Shown here one piece after another: positions 17,928 to 27,495 of a DNA stretch of 64,000 bases. The notes under the pieces were generated by a model. It was not told where the DNA came from and searched no databases. It worked only from the letters and a program-made list of their open reading frames with translations. This DNA comes from Rickettsiales bacterium (lineage in GTDB: Bacteria > Pseudomonadota > Alphaproteobacteria > Rickettsiales > JAJNBL01): NCBI GenBank assembly GCA_021156175.1, contig JAJNBL010000005.1, positions 87,687 through 151,686 on the forward strand. The letters are read 5' to 3'. The translations under genes were made by a program, and so were the position numbers. Positions within the stretch are counted from its first letter, which is position 1. Each line of letters opens with the position of its first letter.

Positions 17928-19187
17928 ATGTTTAGGCTTATGAAAAAGCGCATCCTTCTTATCATTACTGGCAGTATCGCAGCCTACAAGGCGCTCGATC
18001 TCTTGCGCCTGCTCCAAAAAGAGGGACATGAACTTAACGTTGTGATGACGGCATCTGCGCAGCGTTTCATCACCCCCCTGGCCGTTGCCTCGTTACACGG
18101 CAAGGAGGTTTATACCGAACTTTTTTCCTTAAAAGACGAATCAGAAATGGGGCATATACGCCTCGCTCGCGATGCCGACCTTATCCTCATTGCCCCTGCA
18201 AGTGCGAATATCCTCGCCAAAATGGCACTTGGGCTAGCGGACGATTTAGCGAGCAGCATACTCCTAGCCACGCGAAGCCCGATAATGATAGCCCCTGCGA
18301 TGAATCCCGCCATGTGGGAAAATCCTGCCACCCGCCGGAATATTGAACAATTAGAAGCCGATGGTAAAATTCTCCTTCGCCCTGAAAATGGCCTGATGGC
18401 CTGCGGCGAGACAGGAGAAGGACGGCTGCTTCCTCCTGAAACAATAGTGCAGCATGTGCAATCTTTTTTCGGAACCACGTCAACTTCACTTCCTTTAAAA
18501 GGCCGTAAAGCATTGGTCACAAGCGGCCCAACGGTCGAACCGATTGATCCTGTGCGCGTGCTGACCAACCGCTCTTCCGGGAAACAAGGCTATGCCATTG
18601 CCACAGCTCTGGCCGAAAAAGGTGCAGAGGTGACACTGATCTCCGGCCCTGTCAGCATCCCCACGCCTTCTAATGTCACCTTGATACGGGTTGAAACGGC
18701 AGAAGAAATGTTAAAAGCGTGTGAGCAAGCCCTCCCCGCTGATATCGCGATCTGCACCGCCGCCGTATGCGATTGGAAAGTGGTTGCTTCGCCCCAGAAA
18801 ATCAAAAAAGGCGGAACCTCTGCACCTTCTTTCTCTTTGGCAGAAAATCCAGATATTCTTAAAACGCTGTCCAAACACCCAACCTCACGTCCAAGCCTGG
18901 TGATAGGATTCGCAGCAGAAACGGAAAATCTCCTGGAATATGCTACTGCAAAACATGCAAAGAAAGGCTGCGACTGGCTGCTTGCTAATGATGTATCCCA
19001 TCCGGAAAGCACCTTTGGAAGCGATACTAACTGTGTCCTTTTCTTGGATAATTCTGGAGCTGCAGAACCTTGGGAATCCATGACAAAGAAAGCGGTTGCA
19101 GAGAAATTGGTCAAAAATATTATAGATTTCTTTGGTTCAAAAGAAGGCATTACCCCCCTTCCAAACAACCAGCGACGACTTGCATAA
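17928..19187 (+). CDS. coaBC: Bifunctional phosphopantothenoylcysteine decarboxylase / phosphopantothenate-cysteine ligase
   Basis: CoaBC performs two consecutive steps of coenzyme A synthesis. The N-terminal flavoprotein decarboxylase domain has GSIAAYKALDLL, IAPAMNPAMWENPATRRN and the substrate-clamp Cys in GLMACGETGEGRL. The C-terminal ligase domain, from about residue 190, has TSGPTVEPIDPVRVLTNRSSGKQG. At 419 residues it is a full-length fusion. An AGGG site precedes the ATG at 17928; ATG 17940 is an alternative. coaD, which acts later in the same pathway, is at 49.4 kb. Confidence 0.95.
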   Translation: MFRLMKKRILLIITGSIAAYKALDLLRLLQKEGHELNVVMTASAQRFITPLAVASLHGKEVYTELFSLKDESEMGHIRLARDADLILIAPASANILAKMALGLADDLASSILLATRSPIMIAPAMNPAMWENPATRRNIEQLEADGKILLRPENGLMACGETGEGRLLPPETIVQHVQSFFGTTSTSLPLKGRKALVTSGPTVEPIDPVRVLTNRSSGKQGYAIATALAEKGAEVTLISGPVSIPTPSNVTLIRVETAEEMLKACEQALPADIAICTAAVCDWKVVASPQKIKKGGTSAPSFSLAENPDILKTLSKHPTSRPSLVIGFAAETENLLEYATAKHAKKGCDWLLANDVSHPESTFGSDTNCVLFLDNSGAAEPWESMTKKAVAEKLVKNIIDFFGSKEGITPLPNNQRRLA

Positions 19188-19263
19188 ACACAAAAACACC
19201 CCCTTTTTACTCCCATTTCAGCAGGAATCCGTATAATTTCCCTTCAAATCATCATGTTAATGC

Positions 19264-19292
19264 TTGACGATTCTCTTTGGGGGCGGTAGAAC
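19264..19292 (+). promoter_or_regulatory. Candidate sigma-70 promoter of ihfA-merR
   Basis: TTGACG (19264-19269) and TAGAAC (19287-19292) are separated by 17 bases. They stand 57 bases before the ihfA start codon. Confidence 0.5.
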
Positions 19293-19349
19293 ACCCTGTA
19301 ACATTAAGAATTACTCTTCGAAGAATAAAGTTCATAGGAAGTTATATTT

Positions 19350-19643
19350 ATGTCTAATACTCTCACCCGCGCAGCTCTTACCGATGCAATCTATAAAGAA
19401 ATTGGTTTATCTTTGGCAGAATCAGCAAGTCTCGTTGATGATGTACTCGAAACCGTTATCATTGCACTCGAAGCGGGTGAAGATGTCAAAATCTCTTCAT
19501 TTGGCAGCTTCCGCCGTCGTCAAAAAAATGCGCGCATCGGCCGTAATCCTAAAACAAAACAGGAAGCGGTGATCACTCCACGTACCGTAGTGACCTTCCA
19601 TGCCTCGAATCTCCTGAAACAGTATCTTAACGACAATAAATAG
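19350..19643 (+). CDS. ihfA: Integration host factor alpha subunit
   Basis: IhfA is one half of the DNA-bending nucleoid protein IHF. The 97-residue product has the standard opening TLTRAALTDAIYKEIGLS, the KISSFGSF segment, and the beta-arm GRNPKTKQE with the DNA-intercalating proline. AGGAAG lies eight bases before the ATG. A MerR-type gene follows 39 bases later, an arrangement seen in many alphaproteobacteria. Confidence 0.95.
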   Translation: MSNTLTRAALTDAIYKEIGLSLAESASLVDDVLETVIIALEAGEDVKISSFGSFRRRQKNARIGRNPKTKQEAVITPRTVVTFHASNLLKQYLNDNK

Positions 19644-19682
19644 TATAGATTGCTGTCGACACGCTCTTGAGGAGGGGCAAGA

Positions 19683-20237
19683 ATGACAGAACATCTGATT
19701 GACAATACCGAAGACGATATTCTTGACCTCAACCTCGAAGAAGAGGAAGACGGTAAAGCACCAGGCGCGTTTCGTACCATTGGTGAAGTCGCCGAAGAGC
19801 TTGGCGTTGCGCAGCATGTCTTACGGTTTTGGGAAAAAAAATTCCCGCAAGTAAAACCTATCAAACGCCGCGGCCGCCGTTACTACCGCCCGGACGATAT
19901 AACCTTCCTTACCCGGATTAAAAGCCTCCTTCATGAGCAAGGCGTGACGATCCGGGGAGCACAAAAATTCCTGAAAACTCATCCTACTGCCAAAATAGAC
20001 AAGGATTTGTTGGACGAACTTCACACTTTTAATACCGGCCCGGCATCTTTTAAGAAAGAACCGATCCTGGATCCAAGCCAACCACGGCCACGCATCCTGA
20101 ACGTACCGCTTACCCCTATAGAAATGGCGGTGGATACGGTGATTGATGACCTCACGCAGATTCGTGATCACCTAAAAGACGCGCTTAAAGACGCTAAAAG
20201 CTTAAGAGTAAATAAAACCGAAGCGGCGGATGCTTAA
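19683..20237 (+). CDS. MerR family transcriptional regulator
   Basis: The 184-residue protein has an acidic N-terminus of about 35 residues. A MerR winged helix-turn-helix follows ([20 protein letters not shown], then [12 protein letters not shown]), and a short C-terminal part. It lacks the cysteine pattern of metal-sensing MerR proteins. A strong GAGGAGGGG ribosome-binding site precedes the start. Its fixed position after ihfA suggests co-transcription. Its targets are unknown. Confidence 0.88.
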   Translation: MTEHLIDNTEDDILDLNLEEEEDGKAPGAFRTIGEVAEELGVAQHVLRFWEKKFPQVKPIKRRGRRYYRPDDITFLTRIKSLLHEQGVTIRGAQKFLKTHPTAKIDKDLLDELHTFNTGPASFKKEPILDPSQPRPRILNVPLTPIEMAVDTVIDDLTQIRDHLKDALKDAKSLRVNKTEAADA

Positions 20238-20251
20238 AAGCGCCTAAAGCT

Positions 20252-21841
20252 TTACGCTGAGATTGCCGTTGGAACGTAAACTTCTTCCTCTTTTATCGCA
20301 GGGAAAGAAAGAATAAACTTTGCACCCGGTTCACGTGCGCCGGGATACAGCTCCGTCAGAGTAATCATCCCGCCGTGAAGATCCATAATTGCCCGGCAAA
20401 TCGTGAGCCCAAGCCCCGTCCCAGCAATATGCTTATCCCCTTTGCCTGAACGATAAAATTTATCAAATACCCTGGCTTTGCAACCCGATAAAATCCCCGT
20501 CCCTTCGTTAGAAACAGCAATACATCCGTAATCCCCGTCCCGATAAAATTCTATGGTGATATTTGCCTGAGGAGCGCCATATTTTACCGCATTATCCACA
20601 AGATTCTGCATGATCTGCTCAACCAAACCCGTATCCATCAAGAATAAGGTACCTGGCGCGGCATCATTTACCAAAACTTTATGGTTAACCGTGCGATGCT
20701 CCATACGCTTTAATACCTGATGCACCAGGGTCGTAGGCCGTTGCCAGTCTTTATCGAGCTTGATCCCTCCGGATTCAAGCCGTGTCATGTGCAGAATATT
20801 ATTGATAAATTTATTGAGACGCTCCGCCTCTTCATGCGCCATGACCAGCAACTGATCTTGCGCCTCTTTGCTTAAAGAATCGACATAGCGAATAGACGAA
20901 AGCGAGCCAATCACACTGGCGAGCGGCGTTTTCAAATCATGCGTAACCGAAGCAAGCAAGGCAGAGCGTATGGTTTCCTGCTCTTTCTCCATGCGTTCTT
21001 TATGCACTGTATCCGCCAACATAATTCGTTCAATCGCCATCGCTGCCTGGTCTGCAAGCGTATGGATAAAAATCTTACTGGATGTATGGTGTGTCCATTC
21101 CGAAATTTCGACTCCCAGAATCCCTTCTTTTCCGGAATCATCTTTGGTTGGCATCTCCTTCGTCGGCATCCGCACACAATAGAAAAACGGCCATGGATCA
21201 TCTTTATGCAACTTTGGTGGAACTCCGGTTTTCCAGACTCTCTCCGCCGCCTCTTTATACCGTTCTGGGCATGCCCCACCTGGATAACAATACTCCAAAA
21301 CCCCTTTATCATTGGGCAGGAACAGGTACACTTTACCTTTGATAATCTCGCTTAACCCCTCCCCCAGTGCCTGCACTACTTCTTCCTGGCCATGGCATAG
21401 GATCAAGCGTCCATAAAGCTTACTGAATGCAAAGGTCGTACGCCGCCGTTCGCGCGCTGTCTCCAGTTTCGATTTCGATTGCGCACCAATCAGCGCTGCA
21501 ACAAGGGAAGCTGCAATAAATAGGACCAGATTCAGGAGATCATAAAGAGTATCCTTCAAACTTGTATGCTCACCCACAAGGTGATGGAAGAAAAGCTGAT
21601 AAAGCCCAAATCCCACCATCGAGATAAGAAAGCCCACCCATAAACCCTGAGTAATAGAAGCATATACGGTCACAATGATATAAAGCATACCAATGTTGAC
21701 AAGGTTATCTTCGGTGTAGCTATCGGGGACTAATATAAAAATATAACTAACAACAGAAGCGAGAAACAGCGCGACTATTGACCCACCAAACCGTTGCACC
21801 ACCGGGCGGAGCATTAATGCTAAATTCCAGATATTTCTCAT
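20252..21841 (-). CDS. KdpD-like sensor histidine kinase (membrane, DUF4118-type N-terminus)
   Basis: The 529-residue kinase has four N-terminal membrane segments within about residues 20-120, a central GAF-like region (about 135-275), a HisKA domain with phospho-acceptor His301 in SVTHDLKTPLASV, and a HATPase domain with DNAVKYG and GTGLGLTICRAIMDLHGG. This matches the C-terminal half of KdpD; the KdpD N-terminal Usp domains are absent. The stop-start overlap ATGA with the upstream dps gene indicates translational coupling. The response regulator is the first gene of the same operon. The signal is unknown; there are no kdpFABC genes nearby, so potassium control is not implied. Confidence 0.88.
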   Translation of the reverse strand: MRNIWNLALMLRPVVQRFGGSIVALFLASVVSYIFILVPDSYTEDNLVNIGMLYIIVTVYASITQGLWVGFLISMVGFGLYQLFFHHLVGEHTSLKDTLYDLLNLVLFIAASLVAALIGAQSKSKLETARERRRTTFAFSKLYGRLILCHGQEEVVQALGEGLSEIIKGKVYLFLPNDKGVLEYCYPGGACPERYKEAAERVWKTGVPPKLHKDDPWPFFYCVRMPTKEMPTKDDSGKEGILGVEISEWTHHTSSKIFIHTLADQAAMAIERIMLADTVHKERMEKEQETIRSALLASVTHDLKTPLASVIGSLSSIRYVDSLSKEAQDQLLVMAHEEAERLNKFINNILHMTRLESGGIKLDKDWQRPTTLVHQVLKRMEHRTVNHKVLVNDAAPGTLFLMDTGLVEQIMQNLVDNAVKYGAPQANITIEFYRDGDYGCIAVSNEGTGILSGCKARVFDKFYRSGKGDKHIAGTGLGLTICRAIMDLHGGMITLTELYPGAREPGAKFILSFPAIKEEEVYVPTAISA

Positions 21842-22368
21842 ACGGTCTTAGCTTCGGGGGTTGCTTGTTTTAAGAGGCTTCGTAACATCCAGGCTGTTTT
21901 CTCATGAACTTTCAAACGCTGGATAAGTAAATCAATCGTGCCCTCATCCCCAGTTTCTGGGATTTCATGGATAATGTCACGGCATTCTTTGGCAAGCCGC
22001 TCATGGCCCTTATCCAGATTTCCTACCATCGCACGCCAGTCTCGCGGGACTTCCGCATCTTCTTCTATCACTTTAAGTTCAATAAATTCGTGGAATGTCC
22101 CAGGAGAAATAGCGCCTAATGCACGCATACGCTCCGCAATCTCATCCACCGCTTCACGCAACTCTTTATACTGTTGTTCAAACATCAAATGCAGATTATA
22201 AAACTCCGCGCCCACCACATTCCAATGGTAATATTGTGTTTTAAGATACAGCGCGTAGGTGCTGGCTAAAATCCTCGCCGCCCCTTCCGCCGCATGTTTC
22301 CGATCTTTTTCCTGCATTCCGATATCAATATCGGACTGTTTCTCCATTATCGCGGATGATTCATGCAT
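21838..22368 (-). CDS. dps: Dps/ferritin-like DNA-protection protein
   Basis: Dps proteins form 12-subunit shells that oxidise and store iron and protect DNA. The 176-residue product shows the Dps core: TYALYLKTQYYHWNVVG (ferroxidase-site His), then FEQQYKELREAVDEIAERMRALG. The start at 22368 is chosen because AAGGAG lies eight bases upstream; the frame is open further to 22446. The gene sits between a response regulator gene and its histidine kinase gene and overlaps the kinase start by four bases. This suggests shared expression and a stress-related signal for the two-component system. Confidence 0.9.
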   Translation of the reverse strand: MHESSAIMEKQSDIDIGMQEKDRKHAAEGAARILASTYALYLKTQYYHWNVVGAEFYNLHLMFEQQYKELREAVDEIAERMRALGAISPGTFHEFIELKVIEEDAEVPRDWRAMVGNLDKGHERLAKECRDIIHEIPETGDEGTIDLLIQRLKVHEKTAWMLRSLLKQATPEAKTV

Positions 22369-22473
22369 GGCAATGCTCCTTGGCTTCGTTATCCTACACG
22401 ACAATAAGCGTCTCACATTGGAAGTAGCTTTTCTATCCGGGAGCAAGGAGCTGCCTATAAAATCTTCATCAGC

Positions 22474-23214
22474 TTAAGCAACTGCTTGGACCTCATCCTG
22501 TTTTTTATCCTGAACTGCTTGCTTTGGAGCATCGAAACGGTATCCAATCCCCGCTTCTGTTATAATATATTCAGGGTTCTCTGGATCCGCCTCTATTTTC
22601 TGGCGCACCTGCATGATATAGACGCGCAAATACTGCTTATCTTCCGCATGCGCATCGCCCCACACCGCTTTTAATAGCTGGCGATGGGTTAACATCTTGC
22701 CTTGATGACGAATAAGGTAACTAAGCAGCTCATATTCTTTTGGCGAGAAATCCACGCGGGTTCCACGCACCGTCACTTCATGGCGAATAAAATCAATCAC
22801 AATACCACCCGCTGCTAAGGTGCTATCCCCCAGTTCTTTCTGATAAATATGCTTCATTGCAGTATTCAAGCGTGCAATCAAGACTTTCATATCAAACGGC
22901 TTGGTCATATAGTCGTCAGCACCTTGTTCAAAGGCATCGACGATATCGCTCGCATCCGACCGCGCCGAAACCACAACTACTGGAATATCACTCCACTGCC
23001 GTAGGCGCTTTAATACTTCAATCCCATCCATATCCGGCAAACCCAGATCAAGGATAATCACATCTGGCTTATGGGAACCCGCAAGGCGAATACCCTCATT
23101 CCCCGATTCGGCTTCCACTACTTTAAAATTACACGCGGAGAGCGTCACTTCGATCATTTTCCGGATTTGCGGCTCATCATCAATGATAAGCACGGTAGGT
23201 TTCGATAGTTTCAT
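22474..23214 (-). CDS. OmpR/KdpE-family response regulator
   Basis: The 246-residue regulator has a receiver domain with the acidic pair IDDEP, phospho-acceptor Asp56 in VIILDLGLPDMDG, and the KPFD lysine. A winged-helix DNA-binding domain follows (VDFSPKEYELLSYLIRHQGKMLTHRQLL ... LRVYIMQVRQKIE, which is KdpE-like). AGGAG lies about nine bases before the ATG. It is the first gene of the regulator-dps-kinase operon, 105 bases before dps. Confidence 0.92.
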   Translation of the reverse strand: MKLSKPTVLIIDDEPQIRKMIEVTLSACNFKVVEAESGNEGIRLAGSHKPDVIILDLGLPDMDGIEVLKRLRQWSDIPVVVVSARSDASDIVDAFEQGADDYMTKPFDMKVLIARLNTAMKHIYQKELGDSTLAAGGIVIDFIRHEVTVRGTRVDFSPKEYELLSYLIRHQGKMLTHRQLLKAVWGDAHAEDKQYLRVYIMQVRQKIEADPENPEYIITEAGIGYRFDAPKQAVQDKKQDEVQAVA

Positions 23215-23538
23215 AACGGACGCTCCTTGTTACATGCACACTTTAATAACCCTTATATTTACCGGCCTTGAGGCCATAAATACACGTTAGGCGAATACAA
23301 ACCGAATAATATAAAATCTGGCGCTGAATCTCAACGCAACCTAGTGACGGTAAAGGATAATTTGGTGGGATGCAATAGAATAATTATTACAGTTATAACC
23401 ATTTCACAATAGCTTCTTTATACCCGAAACCCTAAAGCCCTGACGGATGAGACGGCTGGTACAGGTTGTTTCCTCTCTATGTTTAGACTATAATTGGCTA
23501 TCTTCAGCTCCCTTACCCTCAAAAACAAGGCATATCCC
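23215..23538. other. Intergenic region between divergent response regulator and HIG1-like genes
   Basis: An A+T-rich stretch of about 320 bases with no credible gene. It should hold two divergent promoters. A short GGCC-TTGA-GGCC hairpin lies near 23262-23273 in the regulator leader. Nothing else stands out. Confidence 0.35.
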
Positions 23539-23733
23539 ATGCAAATTCTCCCTATATTGCTTGTTATTTTAATGATTGCAACACTGGGGGTATTAGGTGC
23601 AGGACTCATCACCATGGCACGGGATGGCCAAAAACAGCGGGAACGCAGCAACCGCCTGATGGTCGCACGGGTGGTTCTTCAAGGTTTGGCTGTGCTTATA
23701 GTGCTCGCGATTGCAGTGTTTTCGCATAAATAA
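23539..23733 (+). CDS. HIG1-like twin-transmembrane small protein
   Basis: The 64-residue protein has two membrane helices joined by a basic loop (GLITMARDGQKQRERSNRLMVARVVLQG). This matches the HIG1/twin-transmembrane small proteins common in alphaproteobacteria, related to mitochondrial respiratory supercomplex factors. An AAGG site precedes the ATG at 23539, which is preferred over 23494. A terminator follows at once. Confidence 0.8.
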   Translation: MQILPILLVILMIATLGVLGAGLITMARDGQKQRERSNRLMVARVVLQGLAVLIVLAIAVFSHK

Positions 23734-23761
23734 AAAGAGCAGCGCAATGGCTGCTCTTTTT
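23733..23761. terminator. Bidirectional rho-independent terminator
   Basis: An 11-bp stem AAAAGAGCAGC/GCTGCTCTTTT with a six-base loop has A- and T-runs on both sides. It sits between convergent genes (HIG1-like on plus, lipoprotein on minus). Confidence 0.85.
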
Positions 23762-23783
23762 CCCTGATTATTCCCCTTCCAGA

Positions 23784-24230
23784 CTAATCTTTGAAAGGAT
23801 TCGAATGTTTCGCAGGCGGGTTTTTGCACGAATAATAGTTCACATACGCACTACCTAACGGAATTCCACTTACCGGGCCAGCCTCCACTTCATTAGGTAT
23901 ATCTAAGAAAACGTAGTTAATTTTAGACTCTGGATGACTATTGGCATAAGCAAGGGCATTTTCGGTTAACACCGAACGCCCACCACCAAGCTTAAGCGTC
24001 CCTTTCATTTGAGCTGTAGTCCAGCTTTCTTCCGTTTTATTAACACGTAAGCACTCCGCTTCTGCAGCAGGATCTTTATACCCCACCATCAAACTCTTAC
24101 CATTGGCAAGCTTCTCTTCAGAGACGACACGGCCTATAAACGAATTCTTGTTTTGTGTAAAACCACCACTAATACAGGCACTTAAAGAAAACAAAATAAG
24201 AGCAGCAGCAAAATAATTTTTATGAGACAT
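23784..24230 (-). CDS. Putative lipoprotein of unknown function
   Basis: The 148-residue product has a lipoprotein signal peptide with lipobox LSAC (Cys19 when starting at 24230; ATG 24242 is also possible). The rest is soluble, includes YANSHPESKINYVFLDIPNE, and ends with a second conserved-looking Cys in NYYSCKNPP. I do not recognise the family. It converges on the HIG1-like gene and is divergent from the membrane kinase-like gene. Confidence 0.65.
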   Translation of the reverse strand: MSHKNYFAAALILFSLSACISGGFTQNKNSFIGRVVSEEKLANGKSLMVGYKDPAAEAECLRVNKTEESWTTAQMKGTLKLGGGRSVLTENALAYANSHPESKINYVFLDIPNEVEAGPVSGIPLGSAYVNYYSCKNPPAKHSNPFKD

Positions 24231-24363
24231 AATACATACCATTGTCAATTTAACCGAAGAACACACCAAATACACCAGTTCAGGCCATTTAGCAAATGTG
24301 AGTAGGCCGTTAACCCCTCCTCAACCCAATATCCCTATAATTTACCCAAAATATGGGTAAGTT

Positions 24364-25032
24364 ATGGCACCAAACCGAAAACCTAATCCTCACGCAACGA
24401 TTCGTCTGGTTCGCGCATTTATGCGCTTCCTCCTGTTGCCCGTGATCCTTACATATATCATCACCGGCAGCAAAGAAACCCTGCTGGTACTAGCGGCACT
24501 CCCAACTTTTGCCGTCATCGCACTCGATATTTTCCGTTACCGCCATGACTGGCTATGGAAAATATCCGACAAACTCTTAGGAAAATGGATGTTTGCACGG
24601 GAGAAGAACCGCTCGCATGAGGCTCTAAGCGGCGCAAGTTTTACCATGCTGGCTTTATGTATATGCCTTGTAACTTTCCCCAAAGACATCTTCATTATCA
24701 CCTTCCTGGTGCTGATTTTTTCTGATTGCATGGCCTTGATAACTGACCTTGTCCGCGGTCGCATCCGCTTCTTCGACCGGAGTTTTGAGGGTGCCATCGC
24801 GTTTTTTATAACCACAATGGGACTCGCCGCCTTGTTCCCTCCCCCGCAAGCGACCATAGAAAGTGGGAGTTTGCTTATTTTTTACCTCGGAGTTGCCACG
24901 GGAGCCATCATGGCCGCGATCTTCCAAGGTGCATCGACCATCTTACGCATCAACCCTAACTTCCTGATTCCCCTTTCCTTTGGCGGAACGCTCTGGGCGT
25001 TTATGATGCTGGGTGGTATAACGGGCAATTAG
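24364..25032 (+). CDS. Dolichol/diacylglycerol kinase-like polytopic membrane protein (SEC59/DGK1 type)
   Basis: The 222-residue protein has about six or seven membrane segments. Around residues 80-145 it shows the order typical of CTP-dependent lipid kinases and phosphatidate cytidylyltransferase-like proteins: a small-residue helix (SGASFTMLALCICLV), then IFSDCMALITDLVRGRIRFFDRSFEGAIAFF, which resembles the conserved GD-A ... KS-EGS-AGF block. A lipid kinase role is inferred from this similarity only. It is followed 40 bases later by uvrD. Confidence 0.6.
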   Translation: MAPNRKPNPHATIRLVRAFMRFLLLPVILTYIITGSKETLLVLAALPTFAVIALDIFRYRHDWLWKISDKLLGKWMFAREKNRSHEALSGASFTMLALCICLVTFPKDIFIITFLVLIFSDCMALITDLVRGRIRFFDRSFEGAIAFFITTMGLAALFPPPQATIESGSLLIFYLGVATGAIMAAIFQGASTILRINPNFLIPLSFGGTLWAFMMLGGITGN

Positions 25033-25072
25033 TAGTTCCCATTCTTTCCCCCCTCCGTTATAGTCAGAAAAA

Positions 25073-27409
25073 ATGATTCCAGATGATACAATCACTATGT
25101 CCGACGCAGCCGTGCACTTAGATACCTCCTCCTATCCCTATCTCGAAGGGCTTAACCCTACCCAACGGGAAGCCGTCGAGCTGACTGAAGGCCCACTCCT
25201 GGTACTCGCTGGTGCTGGTACCGGGAAAACACGCGTGTTGACCACCCGTATTGCCCATATCATCGCCCAAGGCAAAGCCTGGCCAAGCGAGATTCTGGCC
25301 GTCACCTTCACCAATAAAGCCGCCAAGGAAATGAAGGAGCGGATCACCCGCATCATCGGAGATCAAGCCGAAGGCCTATGGATTGGAACCTTCCACTCGA
25401 TTGCCGCCAAGATGCTGCGCTATCATGCCGAGCTTGCTAACTTAAAACCGAATTTCACGATTCTCGATACGGATGACCAGCTCCGCCTTATTAAACAAAT
25501 CATGGCCGAGCATGATATCGATGAGAAAAAACTCCCAGCACGCAAACTATTGGGGATTTTGCAGCGCTTTAAAGACCGCGCATTGCTGCCACATCAGCTT
25601 ACGGAAAGCGATATACCGACACAGGCCTATGCCAACATCCGCAAGCTTTATGAAGACTATCAAGCCCGCCTTCAACAGCTGAGCGCCGTTGATTTTGGTG
25701 ACTTGCTCCTACATGTGGTAACGCTGCTGCGGAACCATCCCGATATTTTGAAAACCTACCAAAACCGCTTTCGTTACATGCTGGTGGATGAGTATCAAGA
25801 TACGAATATTGCACAATATCTCTGGCTGCGCTTGCTTGCTCAAGGGCCAAATAAAAATATTTGCTGTGTAGGTGATGACGACCAATCTATCTATGGCTGG
25901 CGCGGTGCAGAAGTCGGGAACATCTTACGCTTTAGCAAAGATTTTGAAGGCGCATCTACCGTTCGCTTAGAACAGAATTACCGCTCCACCACCCCGATCC
26001 TGGAAGCCGCTTCGGCGGTCATCGCAAATAACCGCGGAAGGCTTGGGAAAACCTTGTGGACGGAAGATAAAGGCGGCGAGCAGGTTAAAGTTGTCGGCTA
26101 TGAAAATAGCTTTGAAGAATCCGATCGTATCGCTGATGAAATCAGCGCGCTTAGCCAAATCCAAGGCATACGCCCGAAAGAAATGGCCGTGCTGGTACGT
26201 GCAGGCTATCAGACTCGCAGCTTCGAATCCGCTTTCACCGCACAAGGCATCGCATACCGAATTGTCGGCGGTTTGCGTTTCTATGAGCGCAAAGAAATCC
26301 GAGACATGATTGCCTATATGCGCCTGATGGTGAACCAAAGTGATGACCTCGCCTTTGAGCGCATCATCAACACACCCAAACGCGGCGTGGGTGATACAAG
26401 CCTGCAACAAATCTTCAAAACCGCAAGCGAACGCCGAATTTCGTTGTTCAAAGCGACCAAACAACTGATCGAAGACAAAGCCCTTCGTCCTAAAATTGTG
26501 GATGAAATGCTGAAATTCGAAGACCTCCTTACCCGTTGGTTTAAGATGTTGGAAACCCATCATCATGCAAAAGTGATTGAAACCATCGCGGAAGAATCAG
26601 GCTATGTATCAATGCTTCAGGAAGAAAACACGGCGGAAGCCGACGCACGGATTGATAACATCCGCGAACTGATCACTGCACTTCAGGATTTCGAAAACAT
26701 CACCCATTTCCTTGAGCATGTGAGCTTAGTCACCGATGCCGATGAAACCTCAAATAATCCGGATAACGATGACTCACACATGGTGAATGTGATGACACTC
26801 CATGCCGCCAAAGGCCTGGAGTTCAACGTGGTGTTCTTGCCCGGTTGGGAAGAGGGCTTGTTCCCAAGCCAAAAATCGATGGATGAAAGCGGCTCGGCGG
26901 GCTTGGAAGAAGAGCGCCGCCTGGCCTATGTTGGAATCACCCGCGCCCGCAAGAAACTCTATATTTCCTACGCCGGTAGCCGTCAGATGTATGGCCAGAC
27001 ACAGATCGCAATCCCCTCGCGTTTCTTGAATGAATTGCCCGATGCACATTGCGAAAAAACTACCCGTCATCGTACTTATAATGCTTACGGTCAAGGTGCT
27101 AGCGTAAGTCCAAGCCCTTACCGTTCAATGAATGCAACCTACAGCCCACGAAATGAGGCAAATAGCGGCATTGGTGGAGGTTCACTCATGAGCGCCTCGG
27201 AACTCCTTGCCCGCCGCGCAGGCTCTACTCCTTCTCCGGCTTCAGCCCCAAAGAAAGACGGAAGTTTCTCCGTCTCCGATCGCGTATTTCATAGTAAATT
27301 CGGCTATGGTCGCATCCGCTCTGTCGATGGGAACCATCTGACCGTAATGTTTGAAAAAGCCGGTGAGAAAAAAGTGATTGATAGTTTTGTCACAGCGCAA
27401 AAAGAATAA
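25073..27409 (+). CDS. uvrD: ATP-dependent DNA helicase UvrD/PcrA (superfamily 1A)
   Basis: UvrD/PcrA unwinds DNA 3'-5' in nucleotide excision repair, mismatch repair and replication-fork clearance. The 778-residue protein has all SF1A motifs: LNPTQREAVE (Q motif), Walker A LAGAGTGKT (46-54), VDEYQDTN (Walker B), QSIYGWRGA (III), and VMTLHAAKGLEFNVVFLPG and YVGITRARKKLYIS (V/VI). The C-terminal end has the Tudor-like RNA-polymerase-binding fold signature of PcrA (DRVFHSKFGYGRIRSVDG). Starts at 25073 and 25097 are both possible; neither has a clear ribosome-binding site. Confidence 0.95.
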   Translation: MIPDDTITMSDAAVHLDTSSYPYLEGLNPTQREAVELTEGPLLVLAGAGTGKTRVLTTRIAHIIAQGKAWPSEILAVTFTNKAAKEMKERITRIIGDQAEGLWIGTFHSIAAKMLRYHAELANLKPNFTILDTDDQLRLIKQIMAEHDIDEKKLPARKLLGILQRFKDRALLPHQLTESDIPTQAYANIRKLYEDYQARLQQLSAVDFGDLLLHVVTLLRNHPDILKTYQNRFRYMLVDEYQDTNIAQYLWLRLLAQGPNKNICCVGDDDQSIYGWRGAEVGNILRFSKDFEGASTVRLEQNYRSTTPILEAASAVIANNRGRLGKTLWTEDKGGEQVKVVGYENSFEESDRIADEISALSQIQGIRPKEMAVLVRAGYQTRSFESAFTAQGIAYRIVGGLRFYERKEIRDMIAYMRLMVNQSDDLAFERIINTPKRGVGDTSLQQIFKTASERRISLFKATKQLIEDKALRPKIVDEMLKFEDLLTRWFKMLETHHHAKVIETIAEESGYVSMLQEENTAEADARIDNIRELITALQDFENITHFLEHVSLVTDADETSNNPDNDDSHMVNVMTLHAAKGLEFNVVFLPGWEEGLFPSQKSMDESGSAGLEEERRLAYVGITRARKKLYISYAGSRQMYGQTQIAIPSRFLNELPDAHCEKTTRHRTYNAYGQGASVSPSPYRSMNATYSPRNEANSGIGGGSLMSASELLARRAGSTPSPASAPKKDGSFSVSDRVFHSKFGYGRIRSVDGNHLTVMFEKAGEKKVIDSFVTAQKE

Positions 27410-27495
27410 GCTCGTGACCACTCCCCTCCCCCTTGCCAAAAGGGCCAAACTCCAGTAAGGATAGACGCTTTACAACCAACCACATAGAAGCGTCC

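Noticed and set aside
20252..23214. A kdp potassium-uptake regulatory locus
   Set aside because: Regulator and kinase resemble KdpE/KdpD, but KdpD's Usp/KdpD N-terminal domain and kdpFABC are absent and dps lies between them.
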